From Devosia nanyangense (GTDB lineage Bacteria > Pseudomonadota > Alphaproteobacteria > Rhizobiales > Devosiaceae), in assembly GCA_016213505.1 (NCBI GenBank), contig JACRAF010000069.1, positions 1-64,000 on the forward strand: a stretch of 64,000 bases of DNA, written 5' to 3'. The number at the start of each line of letters is the position of its first letter. The stretch's first letter is position 1. Positions 35,458 to 44,875 of this stretch are shown one piece after another. The position numbers and the translations under genes were made by a program. The notes beneath the pieces are model-generated. The model had not been told where the DNA came from and did no database searches. It saw nothing but the letters and a program-made list of their open reading frames with translations.

Positions 35458-37443
35458 TTGTCTGACGCAACGCGAATTGCCGCGATGCTCTTGGCACTTA
35501 CGTTGACCGGCTGCAGCGGACTGGCGCAGCTGGCCGGTCACAATGGGCCGACGGTGGGAACGTCGTTGGCTCAACCGAGTGCGACCACCGACAGCCGATC
35601 GGAAGTCGTGGCAATCGGCGCGACGGGCCACACCACAGCAGCGGACCGCGCGGCAATCGTCGAGCCAGGTGAAAGCTCGACAAACGCCTTTGCCTCGCAG
35701 GAAGCGGATCCCGTTCTCGCGTCCAAGAGCGTCGAACTGAATTTCGTCGACACCGACGTACGCGAGTTCGCGCGCGTCTTGTTCTCGGAGGTGCTGAAGG
35801 TCCCCTATCTTGTTGATCCGAACATTTCGGGCGACGTGACCGTACGGTCGGGAGGAAAGATCGATGGCAACAGGGCCTTGGCTCTTGCCAGACAGGCCTT
35901 GGAGGCCACGGGCAGCACCATCAGAGTGAGCGATGGCGTGTACCGCGTCACCCCTCAATCCGCCGATGGCAGCCAGGCCGCCAATATGCGGACCTTCAAG
36001 CTTCAATACATCGAGGCCGCCGATGCACAAAATGCGTTGCAGGGGTTGATCGAGGGCCGCGCGCAAATCATCTCGAGCTCTGGCAATTCCATCACCATGC
36101 GAGGTGACACCGAGACGCTGTCTCTGGTGGCCTCGATGATCACGGCGATCGACGTCGACCGATTCCGCAGCGCCTCATTCGGGCTGTTCCCGCTCAAGAA
36201 CGGCGCGGCCGCCGATGTGTCCGAGGAGCTTCGCAGCCTCTATGCCGGCGTTGGGATGGCCAGCCAGACGATCCTTCCCATCGATCGGATCAACGCGATC
36301 CTTGTCGTTGCCAGCAGGCCGGAGAATCTCGAGTTTGCCAGGAAATGGCTCGGACGGCTCGACCAGGGATCGCAGAACCAGCGGCAAGTCCACGTCTACC
36401 AGGTCAAGAATCGCGACGCGGACGAACTGGGCAAGCTCATGCAGGGCATTTTCAGTAATGGGGTGACCACCGAGGCGGCAGCCCCCGAGGCAGCGGGCTC
36501 AGCCCCCATGGAGGGACAGAGCCTCACCGCGCCTGGATCGTTCCTCGGTTCCTCCGTAGGCGATGAAGGGATCAAGATCACGGCCGATCCCAATGCCAAC
36601 AAACTCGTCATCTGGGCGACCAGGAACGAGTATGCGCTGGTCGACCAGGCGCTGCGTCGGCTCGACACGCCGGTAAGCCAGGTCTACGTCGAGGCCACCA
36701 TCGCGGAGGTAAGACTCAACGGCGAGCTGAGCCACGGTGTCCGTTGGTTCCTTGAGGCCAAAGGGCTTTCGGGAGGCTTTTCGGACGCCGCCAATGGGGC
36801 CGTCGCGCCAACCTTCCCAGGATTCAACGTTTCCCTTCAGGTTCCGCAGGCCGAACTCGTCATCAATGCGCTTGAGTCGCATACCGACGTGCGGATCGTT
36901 TCGACCCCGCAGTTGACGGTCGTCGACCGCCAGACGGCGACTATCCAGGTTGGCGATCAGGTTCCCGTCGTCACCAAATCCGTGCAAGACGCGTCGTCCG
37001 GCAAAACCGTCATTGCCAACGATGTGACCTTCCGGGACACCGGCGTCATATTGAAAGTGACGCCTCAGATCCGCTCCTCGGGCGAAGTGCTGCTCGAAAT
37101 AGCGCAGGAGGTCAGCCGTGTCGTGCCAACCACGTCGTCGCAGATCGATTCCCCAACCATAAGTCAACGCAAAGTCTCCAGTACCGTGCTGGTGCCGGAT
37201 GGGACCTCGATCGTCCTCGCCGGTCTGATGAGTTCGTCGGATGAGGACACTCAGGGTGGATTGCCGGGCACCAAGGGAACCCTGCTCGAAGCGATCTTCG
37301 GGACCAAGAAGTCGACGGCGGCGCGAACCGAGCTGATCGTTGTCATTCGCCCGGTGATCATTCGCGACCGCAGCGATTTACGCGAGGTGGCGGCGGAAGT
37401 GGCCCAGAAGATGCAAACCCTGATGGACGTCTCTACGAACTAG
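35458..37443 (+). CDS. gspD: Type II secretion secretin GspD (lipoprotein)
   Basis: TTG 35458 follows GGGGAGGG at ideal distance and gives a lipoprotein leader with lipobox LTGC. Several secretin N-domains follow (VELNFVDTDVREFARVLFSE; MRTFKLQYIEAADAQNALQG; HVYQVKNRDADELGKLMQGI). The C-terminal secretin barrel contains VEATIAEVRLNGELSHGVRW, VPVVTKSV and GTSIVLAGLMSS. The lipid anchor suggests self-piloting to the outer membrane without a separate GspS. It overlaps the convergent gspK end by 11 bp. Confidence 0.93.
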   Translation: MSDATRIAAMLLALTLTGCSGLAQLAGHNGPTVGTSLAQPSATTDSRSEVVAIGATGHTTAADRAAIVEPGESSTNAFASQEADPVLASKSVELNFVDTDVREFARVLFSEVLKVPYLVDPNISGDVTVRSGGKIDGNRALALARQALEATGSTIRVSDGVYRVTPQSADGSQAANMRTFKLQYIEAADAQNALQGLIEGRAQIISSSGNSITMRGDTETLSLVASMITAIDVDRFRSASFGLFPLKNGAAADVSEELRSLYAGVGMASQTILPIDRINAILVVASRPENLEFARKWLGRLDQGSQNQRQVHVYQVKNRDADELGKLMQGIFSNGVTTEAAAPEAAGSAPMEGQSLTAPGSFLGSSVGDEGIKITADPNANKLVIWATRNEYALVDQALRRLDTPVSQVYVEATIAEVRLNGELSHGVRWFLEAKGLSGGFSDAANGAVAPTFPGFNVSLQVPQAELVINALESHTDVRIVSTPQLTVVDRQTATIQVGDQVPVVTKSVQDASSGKTVIANDVTFRDTGVILKVTPQIRSSGEVLLEIAQEVSRVVPTTSSQIDSPTISQRKVSSTVLVPDGTSIVLAGLMSSSDEDTQGGLPGTKGTLLEAIFGTKKSTAARTELIVVIRPVIIRDRSDLREVAAEVAQKMQTLMDVSTN

Positions 37444-38245
37444 GGCCGGCAAGGCGAATCGGCTTGCCGGCCGCCGAAATCTCGATCGGCAGTCGCAGTT
37501 CGGATCGCTGCCCCACTGACCAATCGATCCACGACACCAGAGCGAAACGTCGCCCGCCTGATTTGAAGTAGCGGGAGCGTATGCTTCCGGTTGCTCGCGC
37601 TTCCGGACTCGTGCGGATAAGTTGCGCGACCTCGGCCGGGCTCAGATCCGGGAACGACGCCAGGACCCGGTCGGAGGCGTAGACCGGGTCGATGCCGGAA
37701 GAGCCGAACTGGGTGAAGTCGCGATAGAAGGACGCCTCGTCGCCTTGTTCGAGCAAGGCCCGGCGAACCGCCTCCAGCCCAGCCCCGCCATCCTCCCTTG
37801 CGCGCGCCTCATCGATCGCGCCGAGCATGCGCACCTCTACGTCGGGCGGGAGTCTGGCGTTCGCAAGGTAGCGGGCGAGGAGGTCGCGGTCGGCCCGGAG
37901 GACATCGATCTTTCCGTCCTCCGCTTCGATGCGAAGGCCAACCTGGACATCGCCCACACCGACCCTGGCATCAGAGGTCGGCGCGAGCGCCCCGGTCTCG
38001 AGGCTATCGCTCGCGTCGATGATGGCCGCTTCAAGCCGGACAAATCCGGAGGTCGCGACGGCGTCCGATCGGATGAGCCTCTCGAGGGCGGCACTGGTCC
38101 TGCCGCCTGTCGTCGCGCCGACGATCGAAGCGGTGATCACGGCGCTGATCGTTGCCAGGGCGACGAGCGCCATAAGCTGCACGAAGCCGGCCGATCCGCC
38201 CGGCGGCCGCATCACTATAGAGTCTTCGCACTTGGATAGGTTCAT
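37433..38245 (-). CDS. gspK: GspK-like minor pseudopilin
   Basis: The leader ends in glycine before FVQLMALVALATISAVITAS, with no glutamate at +5, a normal feature of GspK. The 270-residue length and an alpha-helical insert containing VYASDRVLASFPDLSPAEVA match the large pseudopilin. The GCGGGG upstream favours ATG 38245; ATG 38212 would give a shorter leader. It is the only secretion gene on the minus strand, convergent with gspD and divergent from the second RHS gene. Confidence 0.78.
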   Translation of the reverse strand: MNLSKCEDSIVMRPPGGSAGFVQLMALVALATISAVITASIVGATTGGRTSAALERLIRSDAVATSGFVRLEAAIIDASDSLETGALAPTSDARVGVGDVQVGLRIEAEDGKIDVLRADRDLLARYLANARLPPDVEVRMLGAIDEARAREDGGAGLEAVRRALLEQGDEASFYRDFTQFGSSGIDPVYASDRVLASFPDLSPAEVAQLIRTSPEARATGSIRSRYFKSGGRRFALVSWIDWSVGQRSELRLPIEISAAGKPIRLAGPSS

Positions 38246-38340
38246 CGGCGCCCCGCAAATTCTGTGGAAAGACTTCACCTGTCGTCTGACTGTCGTCAAT
38301 GATTGTGTTGAGTTGGTCCCGTTGATTTGGGGGTTACATT

Positions 38341-41300
38341 TTGAACATACTCCGCACTTGGCCTGCGGCCGGCTTTCGTCGTGCCGCTAGAACGGTGATC
38401 GCGTGCTTTTCGGCATCGGTCCTTTCCATCGTCACGGTGGCCCCTTCGTTCGCTGTGACCTCGTCGCCAAGCGCGCCCGCATTAGCGGGGCTTGCGGCCA
38501 TTCCGGCGTCGACGGGAGAGTCCGGCGGCGCTGTCGCCCCGGTCTCGCCCGCCGCGAAGGCTGGCGCGGCGCCGATCGATCCGGCACAGACAGCCAAGTT
38601 CACCCCGCCCGAAGCGCCCTACAATGGCGCCTTCACGCAGTCGATTCCACTCGAGGTGCAGCCGTTCTTCGAGCTGACGCCGAGCCTGGTCCTGGGCTAC
38701 AACTCCGGCGACAACCGGCTGCGCGCGAGCGATGGCTTCGGCCCGCTGGGTGTCGGCTGGAGCCTCAGCGGTGGGTCGCTGATCGAGCGGCAATCGGCCC
38801 ATGGCGGCGTGCCGCGCTTCAACAACGCCGACACCTTAGTGCTCGATGGGGACGGGCTGGTCAGCTGTGTCGATGGATCGACCACGCGTGTCACCCCATC
38901 CTGCAACTCAGGCGGCACGCACACGGCCCGCTACGAGAATTTTCGGCGCATCGTGCGCAATACGGTGCTCAACACCTGGGAAGTCACCGCGCGGGATGGC
39001 GCCGTCTCCGTCTACAAGTCCCTGGGCGCCTTCAATGCGGGCGGCACACAGGACGCGCGGTTGCGCGACAGCTATCGCTGGCTGCTCGCCAGTGTGACCG
39101 ACACCGACGGCAATGTCGTCACCTACAACTACAGCTGCACGGCGCTTCCGAGCTGCTACGTGGCATCGATCAGCTATGGCGCGAGCAGGGTCACCTTCTC
39201 TTGGGAGACCCGGCCCGATCCGTTCACCTACGCCACCGGCATTTCGCTGGCGAGCGCAACCAAGCGACTCAGGACGGTGGCGACTTACACCTCCGGTGTG
39301 CTGAGCCGCGCTTACAAGCTTGGCTATGCATCATCGCTCAACACGCTCCGCTCGCTTCTGAGCAGCGTGCAGCAATACGGGTCAGATGCAACCATCACTG
39401 GGGGCGCCATCACCGCCGGCACCTCGCTCCCCGCTCATAGCTTCACTTACTACGACATGTCCGACCGCCGCACGGGCGCCGCGCTCGACAAGGTCACCGC
39501 GGATACCGCAACGGAGTCAACGACGGCGCGGTATCCGGTGGAGCCGGTGTATCCGGGTTTGAAGGCAACCGACTGGATCGCCGACACCGATGGTGACGGT
39601 CGTGGCGACATGCTTCGCGTTGGGGACAGCGGGTGCTCCCTCTCTTTCATCACCATTGGAGCAACCGCCGATCAGATCGAAAATGGTAATGGTGCCATTC
39701 CGACCTGCCGACTGAGTGGAACCGGCGACTTCAATGGCGACGGCAAGGCCGACATCTTCGCTGTGGGTACCGTCTTCAGCCTGACCACCAGTTTTAGAGA
39801 TGATCTGACGGGCCAAGGCTACGGCAACTCCGATGCGGCCATTGGCGTCACATATCTGGACGGGGCAACTGTCCTTGGCGGCGCCGCATTTCCGATCAGT
39901 CCTCCCGGCGGCGGGGGGGCATACGGGGCACCTCCTGGTGGCTCCGTGAGGGATCATCTGCTGGGTGATTTCAATGGCGATGGTCTCAGCGACATCTTCC
40001 GAGGCAAGATGTTCCTCTCCACGGGAACGACGTTCGTCAAGCAGACTTGGGCCAACGCGCAATGGGGCCGGGTTGCCGACTACAACGGCGACGGCATGTC
40101 GGACATCTTCGTCCTCGATGGCGTGAACGGCTCGACCTCGCGGCTCCTGCTGTCGAATGGCTCCGGATTCGACGTGGTGCAGATGAGCCAGCCCTTCACC
40201 AACCGCGGGGACTGCAACTGGGGCGAGTACGTTGACTACGGCTCCTGCGAAAACACGGTCTCGACGCTCGGGGCGTGGCTGGTCGGCGACTGGAATGGCG
40301 ACGGTCTGGCCGACCTTGTTCGTTACTACCAGCCATCGATATTTCCAGCCACCGGACCGAGCACGCTGTTCTACGGAACTGGCGCCGGGTTCGTCCAGCA
40401 GCCGGACAACACCGGGACCCGGTTCAAACAACCGACATTCTTCACCGGAAGCGGGCGATCGGAGCTCTTCCGAGAAAACCACGCGTTCCTTGCACCGGCG
40501 GGCACTTACGGACTGGCGGTTGACTGGAACGACAATTTCAATTTCGCGGGAGGCGACTTCAACGGCGATGGCCGGACCGACCACCCCGACGGTGCCCCGG
40601 ACAACTACACAAATTCCGTGCTTCCGGATTTGCTGCAGACCTACACGCTGCCGTCCGGCGGGACGGTGACGGCGACGTATCTCCCTTCGACCTACTGGAC
40701 GAATGGTTACCTTCCGATGGTTGTGCAGACCGTCAGCAAAGTGACGACGAGCGACGGCCGGGGCAACTCCTCGACGACCAAGTACGCCTATTCGGGCGGC
40801 GCCTATGATCCGTTCGAGCGGAAGTTCCTCGGCTTCGAGAAGGTCACGGCGGAGCTGCCGTGCGAGACCGGCGAAACCACCTGTCCGTGGATGATCGCCC
40901 ATTATCGGCAGGAGCCCGTTGCCGCGGGATCGCTGAAGAGCCTCGAGATGGTCGCGTCGACCGGCGTGGTGCAGCGCAAGATAACAAATGGCTACGTTGT
41001 CAATCAGGTCACCGTGCCGTTCAGCGCCTTCAAGACGTCGGAGCAGGTGACGGATTACCTGGTCGGCGGCAACGTCACCACGCGACGGCAGTGGACCTAT
41101 GACGGCTACGGCAACACGCTCCAGGAAAAGGATCTCGGCGTCACGAGTTCGACGCTGGACGATGCGATCACTTCGAGCACCTACCAGCTCAACACCACCG
41201 ACTATCTGGTGGGCTTCCCAACCCAGGTGACCGTCAAGAACAGCACCGGCGCGGTGCTGCGCGACACTCAATACGTCTATGACGGCGCGGCGGACAACGC

Positions 41301-44300
41301 GTCGGTGCCTACCGCGGGTCACGTCACCACGACCCGCATCTGGCTCGCCTCTGAGAGCCGCTGGATCGAGGCGGCCGCCGCCTACGACGCGTTTGGCAAT
41401 CTCACGGCGACGATCGATCCGCTCGGCAACCGCGCCGAGACCGATTACGACGCGACGACACACCAGTTCGCCGTCGAGATGCGCAACCCGCTCTACTTCG
41501 ACGGCGACACGCGCCAGAAGTCTTCGACGGTCTGGGACACACGCTGCAGCAAGCCGGTCTCGACGGTCGATCTGAACGGGCTGACCACGACCTATCAGCA
41601 CGATGCCTTGTGCCGCGACACGCGCACGACCCTGCCCACCGGCGAGTACCGCCGGACGGTCTATCAAGATATCGGCGACCCCACCATCCAGCGTATTCCG
41701 ACCCTGAGCACGCCCGCCGACGGCACCACCGAGGTGTGGTCGCAGGTCTATATCGACGGCCTGGGTCGAACCTACAGGGTGACCTCGACCGGGACCGATC
41801 CGGCCAAGTCCGTCATCGTGGCGACGACCTATGCCAAGCGCGGCAACGTGCTAGCGTCGACGCAGCCCTATTTCAGCGGTGATCCCTCGATGACCACCAA
41901 GACAGTCGTCGACGCTCTCGGCCGGCCGACGCTCACCACCTTGCCCGATGCCAAGACCATTGCGACGGCCTATGAAGCGCCGCTGGTGGCGCCGGGCGTC
42001 GTCACCATCAAGACCACGGACCCGATAGGGCGGGTGACCCGGGTGGTGAAGGACGCGGCGGGTCACGACCTGCAGCGGATCGGCTATCTCGGCGCCACGG
42101 CGGTCACCACCAGCTACACCTATGACCCGCTGGGGCAGCTGGTCGGGATCACCGATCCTAACGGCAATGCGTGGTCCCACAGTTTCGACACGCTGGGTCG
42201 GCGCACGGCCAGCACCGATCCGGACCTCGGGACGTGGTCCTACACCTACGACGATGCCGGGCAGCTGGCGACGCAGACCGATGCCAAAGGCCAGCAGACG
42301 GTGATGGCGTATGATCGGCTCGGACGGGTGCTCACCAAGGTCGCGGCGTATGGCCTGCCCAATGAAGATACCACCACCAACACCTACGACGAGGCGCGCA
42401 GCGGCTTCTACAACGTCGGCAAGCTGACGACGGCGGCCAACGCCAATGCCAGCATTGCCTACGATTACGAAGACGGCGGCCAGCTGGCGCGGCAGGTGAC
42501 CACAGTGGGCACCGAGACCTTCACCAGCAGCGCCAGCTACGACAGCGCCGGCCGGCTGCTGTCGCGCACTTACCCCGATGGCACCGGTTCGGGCACCTTC
42601 GCCTATGATGCGAGGGCTTACCAGCTGAGCCTCACGGGCGCCATCGCCTCGACCACCTACAGCGCGCTCGGCCAGGTCAAGACCATCACCTACGCCAATG
42701 GCGTGTCCACCACGTACAGCTACAACGCCCAGCGCGGCTGGCTCAACTCGGTGGTCACGACCAAGGGCGCCACCACCATCGAGAGCCTGACCTACACCCA
42801 CGACTTCGCCGGCCGCATCACGGCGGTGACCGGCTCACGGGCCAACGAGAGCTGGAGCTACGGCTACGATGGTCTCGATCGGCTGCTGAGCGCGGCTAAC
42901 ACCAACACCCCGGCGCTGAGCCGGAGTTTCGCCTACGATCTGGGCGGCAACCTCACCTCGAACTCGGGGGTGGGCAGCTATGGCTATCCCACGCAAGGGT
43001 CCGTCGCGTCGCAACCCCATGCCGTGCAGACGGCGGGTCCGTGGGCCTTCGCCTACGACCTCAATGGCAACCAGGTCACCCGCTCGACCAGCGGCATCCC
43101 CGACCGCACCATCACCTATGACGGCGACAATCGTCCGGCGAGCGTCGCCGCCAACGGCAATGCCGTCATTTACCTCTACGGTCCGGACGGCAGCCGCCTC
43201 AAGAAGGTCGTCGGCGATGACGTGACATTATATCTGGGCGATGACATCGAGCGCGACCCGACCGGGGCGTTCATCGATTACCTCACCGCCGACGTGAAGC
43301 GGGCCGGGGGCGCCCTGAGCTTCCTCCACCGCGATCACCTGGCCTCGATTCGCGCCATCACCGACGCCACCGGCGCCGCCTACCGCGTCTCGACCTACGA
43401 ATCCTTCGGCGAACAGATCGAAACTGCGCTGAACCCGCTGACCCCGGTCGAAACCAAAAGCTGGATCGGCGAGCGCACCGACCCCGAGACCGGGCTGACC
43501 TATCTCCACGCCCGGTACTACGACGCCGTCCTCGGCCGGTTCCTGCAACCCGACTGGTGGGATGCGAGCGAGCCGGGGGTGGGGACGAACCGATACGCGT
43601 ATGCGGCGAACGATCCGATCAATGGGAGTGATCGGAATGGGCATCTAGACTGCACGAGCAGCGCCGACGGCAGCCAGACCTGCAGGCCCGAATGGTACAT
43701 GACGCTGGTCCCAGGCATCGACGCCTATGCCCGCACCTTAACTGACGTAAAGAACGGAAACATTGGCGGTGCTCTTCTTAACGGGGCGCTCTGGTTTGGA
43801 GAGGATTTCCTGACGGTCGCTACCTTGGGGGAGGGGCCGGCTCTCTACAGAAGTGTCACGGCGCTTTTCGGCAGGACCGCACCTGCAACGGAAGTCGTCA
43901 CGGCCAAGCTCGGTGCCGAGTCGTTGGGCGCAGGGGCAAATATCTGGAAACTCGGCGCTGGACCGCGCGGCGAGGCCCTTGAGCGGATATTTGGTCACAA
44001 TCTCCCAAGCAACATGCCAGTCATAGATCGTTTCGAAAATGGGATTGCGACCAGTATCAAGAGCATCGACCTTGACGGCGCCTCCTATCTAGCGGGGAAC
44101 ACTCTCAGAGACACGCTGACGCGCTACATCGACAAGGTTGCAGCTTACGAGGGCACTGGCGCCAAGGGCTGGGCGAGCGTCATCATTCGTGACAAACAGA
44201 TAACCGCTAGACGTTTGGATCTGATTGTTCCTCACAGCGGCTCGGCAGCCCAACAGCAAGTCATGGCCGACATGATTAGATACGGTGCAACTCGGCCCAA

Positions 44301-44334
44301 TCCTGTGCAAGTGTACGTGATCCCATATCCTTAG
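38341..44334 (+). CDS. Giant secreted SpvB/FG-GAP/RHS polymorphic toxin, copy 2, nuclease-like tip
   Basis: TTG 38341 gives a Sec signal peptide ending APSFA near residue 38. The domain order repeats copy 1: SpvB-like region (LVLGYNSGDNRLRASDGFGP), FG-GAP repeats at about 460-740, RHS repeats, and a core ending NDPINGSDRNGH at residue 1768. The last several hundred residues of the core are nearly identical to copy 1. The 229-residue tip differs entirely. It contains KLGAGPRGEALERIFGHNLP and FENGIATSIKSIDLD, a pattern I associate with restriction-endonuclease-fold CdiA/RHS nuclease toxins. An immunity gene begins eight bases after the stop. Confidence 0.87.
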   Translation: MNILRTWPAAGFRRAARTVIACFSASVLSIVTVAPSFAVTSSPSAPALAGLAAIPASTGESGGAVAPVSPAAKAGAAPIDPAQTAKFTPPEAPYNGAFTQSIPLEVQPFFELTPSLVLGYNSGDNRLRASDGFGPLGVGWSLSGGSLIERQSAHGGVPRFNNADTLVLDGDGLVSCVDGSTTRVTPSCNSGGTHTARYENFRRIVRNTVLNTWEVTARDGAVSVYKSLGAFNAGGTQDARLRDSYRWLLASVTDTDGNVVTYNYSCTALPSCYVASISYGASRVTFSWETRPDPFTYATGISLASATKRLRTVATYTSGVLSRAYKLGYASSLNTLRSLLSSVQQYGSDATITGGAITAGTSLPAHSFTYYDMSDRRTGAALDKVTADTATESTTARYPVEPVYPGLKATDWIADTDGDGRGDMLRVGDSGCSLSFITIGATADQIENGNGAIPTCRLSGTGDFNGDGKADIFAVGTVFSLTTSFRDDLTGQGYGNSDAAIGVTYLDGATVLGGAAFPISPPGGGGAYGAPPGGSVRDHLLGDFNGDGLSDIFRGKMFLSTGTTFVKQTWANAQWGRVADYNGDGMSDIFVLDGVNGSTSRLLLSNGSGFDVVQMSQPFTNRGDCNWGEYVDYGSCENTVSTLGAWLVGDWNGDGLADLVRYYQPSIFPATGPSTLFYGTGAGFVQQPDNTGTRFKQPTFFTGSGRSELFRENHAFLAPAGTYGLAVDWNDNFNFAGGDFNGDGRTDHPDGAPDNYTNSVLPDLLQTYTLPSGGTVTATYLPSTYWTNGYLPMVVQTVSKVTTSDGRGNSSTTKYAYSGGAYDPFERKFLGFEKVTAELPCETGETTCPWMIAHYRQEPVAAGSLKSLEMVASTGVVQRKITNGYVVNQVTVPFSAFKTSEQVTDYLVGGNVTTRRQWTYDGYGNTLQEKDLGVTSSTLDDAITSSTYQLNTTDYLVGFPTQVTVKNSTGAVLRDTQYVYDGAADNASVPTAGHVTTTRIWLASESRWIEAAAAYDAFGNLTATIDPLGNRAETDYDATTHQFAVEMRNPLYFDGDTRQKSSTVWDTRCSKPVSTVDLNGLTTTYQHDALCRDTRTTLPTGEYRRTVYQDIGDPTIQRIPTLSTPADGTTEVWSQVYIDGLGRTYRVTSTGTDPAKSVIVATTYAKRGNVLASTQPYFSGDPSMTTKTVVDALGRPTLTTLPDAKTIATAYEAPLVAPGVVTIKTTDPIGRVTRVVKDAAGHDLQRIGYLGATAVTTSYTYDPLGQLVGITDPNGNAWSHSFDTLGRRTASTDPDLGTWSYTYDDAGQLATQTDAKGQQTVMAYDRLGRVLTKVAAYGLPNEDTTTNTYDEARSGFYNVGKLTTAANANASIAYDYEDGGQLARQVTTVGTETFTSSASYDSAGRLLSRTYPDGTGSGTFAYDARAYQLSLTGAIASTTYSALGQVKTITYANGVSTTYSYNAQRGWLNSVVTTKGATTIESLTYTHDFAGRITAVTGSRANESWSYGYDGLDRLLSAANTNTPALSRSFAYDLGGNLTSNSGVGSYGYPTQGSVASQPHAVQTAGPWAFAYDLNGNQVTRSTSGIPDRTITYDGDNRPASVAANGNAVIYLYGPDGSRLKKVVGDDVTLYLGDDIERDPTGAFIDYLTADVKRAGGALSFLHRDHLASIRAITDATGAAYRVSTYESFGEQIETALNPLTPVETKSWIGERTDPETGLTYLHARYYDAVLGRFLQPDWWDASEPGVGTNRYAYAANDPINGSDRNGHLDCTSSADGSQTCRPEWYMTLVPGIDAYARTLTDVKNGNIGGALLNGALWFGEDFLTVATLGEGPALYRSVTALFGRTAPATEVVTAKLGAESLGAGANIWKLGAGPRGEALERIFGHNLPSNMPVIDRFENGIATSIKSIDLDGASYLAGNTLRDTLTRYIDKVAAYEGTGAKGWASVIIRDKQITARRLDLIVPHSGSAAQQQVMADMIRYGATRPNPVQVYVIPYP

Positions 44335-44341
44335 GTGAGGC

Positions 44342-44773
44342 ATGAAAGTTGCATCAGCGCTGCTCAAGAACAGAAAGGTGTTCATTCAGCCCTATGCTGA
44401 GACCACCTCCGGTGTGTGGATTGGTTTTGGACCGGTGCGTGTCTATCAGGTCGACCAAGCCGCGGAAATTGGGTTAGGCATACGTGATGCGCTTGAGCTT
44501 TCAAAGCGCGGAGTACCCCACCCAAGCAGCGATGGGTGGAAGGAAATCCAAAGACCTATGCTTGAGGCCGTTGGCGCAAGGAATTGGGGTGCGCTCGCGA
44601 AAGGTGCGCGAGCGGTCGGTCTCGAATGCAGCGATGGGATAGTTACAATAACCCCTTCGCGCGAATATCAGCATGACGGTGGCACCGATCTTGTGGACCG
44701 AGCAATCACGGTTTCTCTAGACTCTGAGAATATAGGGGAACTCCTTGTTCAAGCGTTTGAATTAAGCACCTGA
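44342..44773 (+). CDS. CdiI-like immunity protein for RHS toxin 2
   Basis: The 143-residue soluble protein directly follows the nuclease-type tip. Its C-terminal pattern, VTITPSREYQHDGGTDLVDR followed by AITVSLDSENIGELLVQAFE, resembles immunity proteins of contact-dependent inhibition systems. It should bind the toxin tip in the cytoplasm. The family call is moderate; the immunity role rests mainly on position. Confidence 0.65.
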   Translation: MKVASALLKNRKVFIQPYAETTSGVWIGFGPVRVYQVDQAAEIGLGIRDALELSKRGVPHPSSDGWKEIQRPMLEAVGARNWGALAKGARAVGLECSDGIVTITPSREYQHDGGTDLVDRAITVSLDSENIGELLVQAFELST

Positions 44774-44875
44774 AAGGTAACATGAGCGGGTTGCCGCAGA
44801 AACTCAGCCGCGTCAAAGATCATGTGGGTCAATGAGAATCTGTAGCCTGGCGGCAACCTCACCTCGAACTCGGGG

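Noticed and set aside
28266..38245. Type IV pilus or Tad cluster instead of type II secretion
   Set aside because: The pseudopilin set G-H-I-J-K, GspM and GspL-like genes and the GspD-type secretin fit type II; there is no PilT, PilA-type major pilin or Tad genes.
39517..41667. Very long open frames antisense to the RHS genes (also 24202-26214)
   Set aside because: They are codon-bias shadows of the GC-rich RHS repeats, Arg/Gly/Val-rich without any family resemblance.
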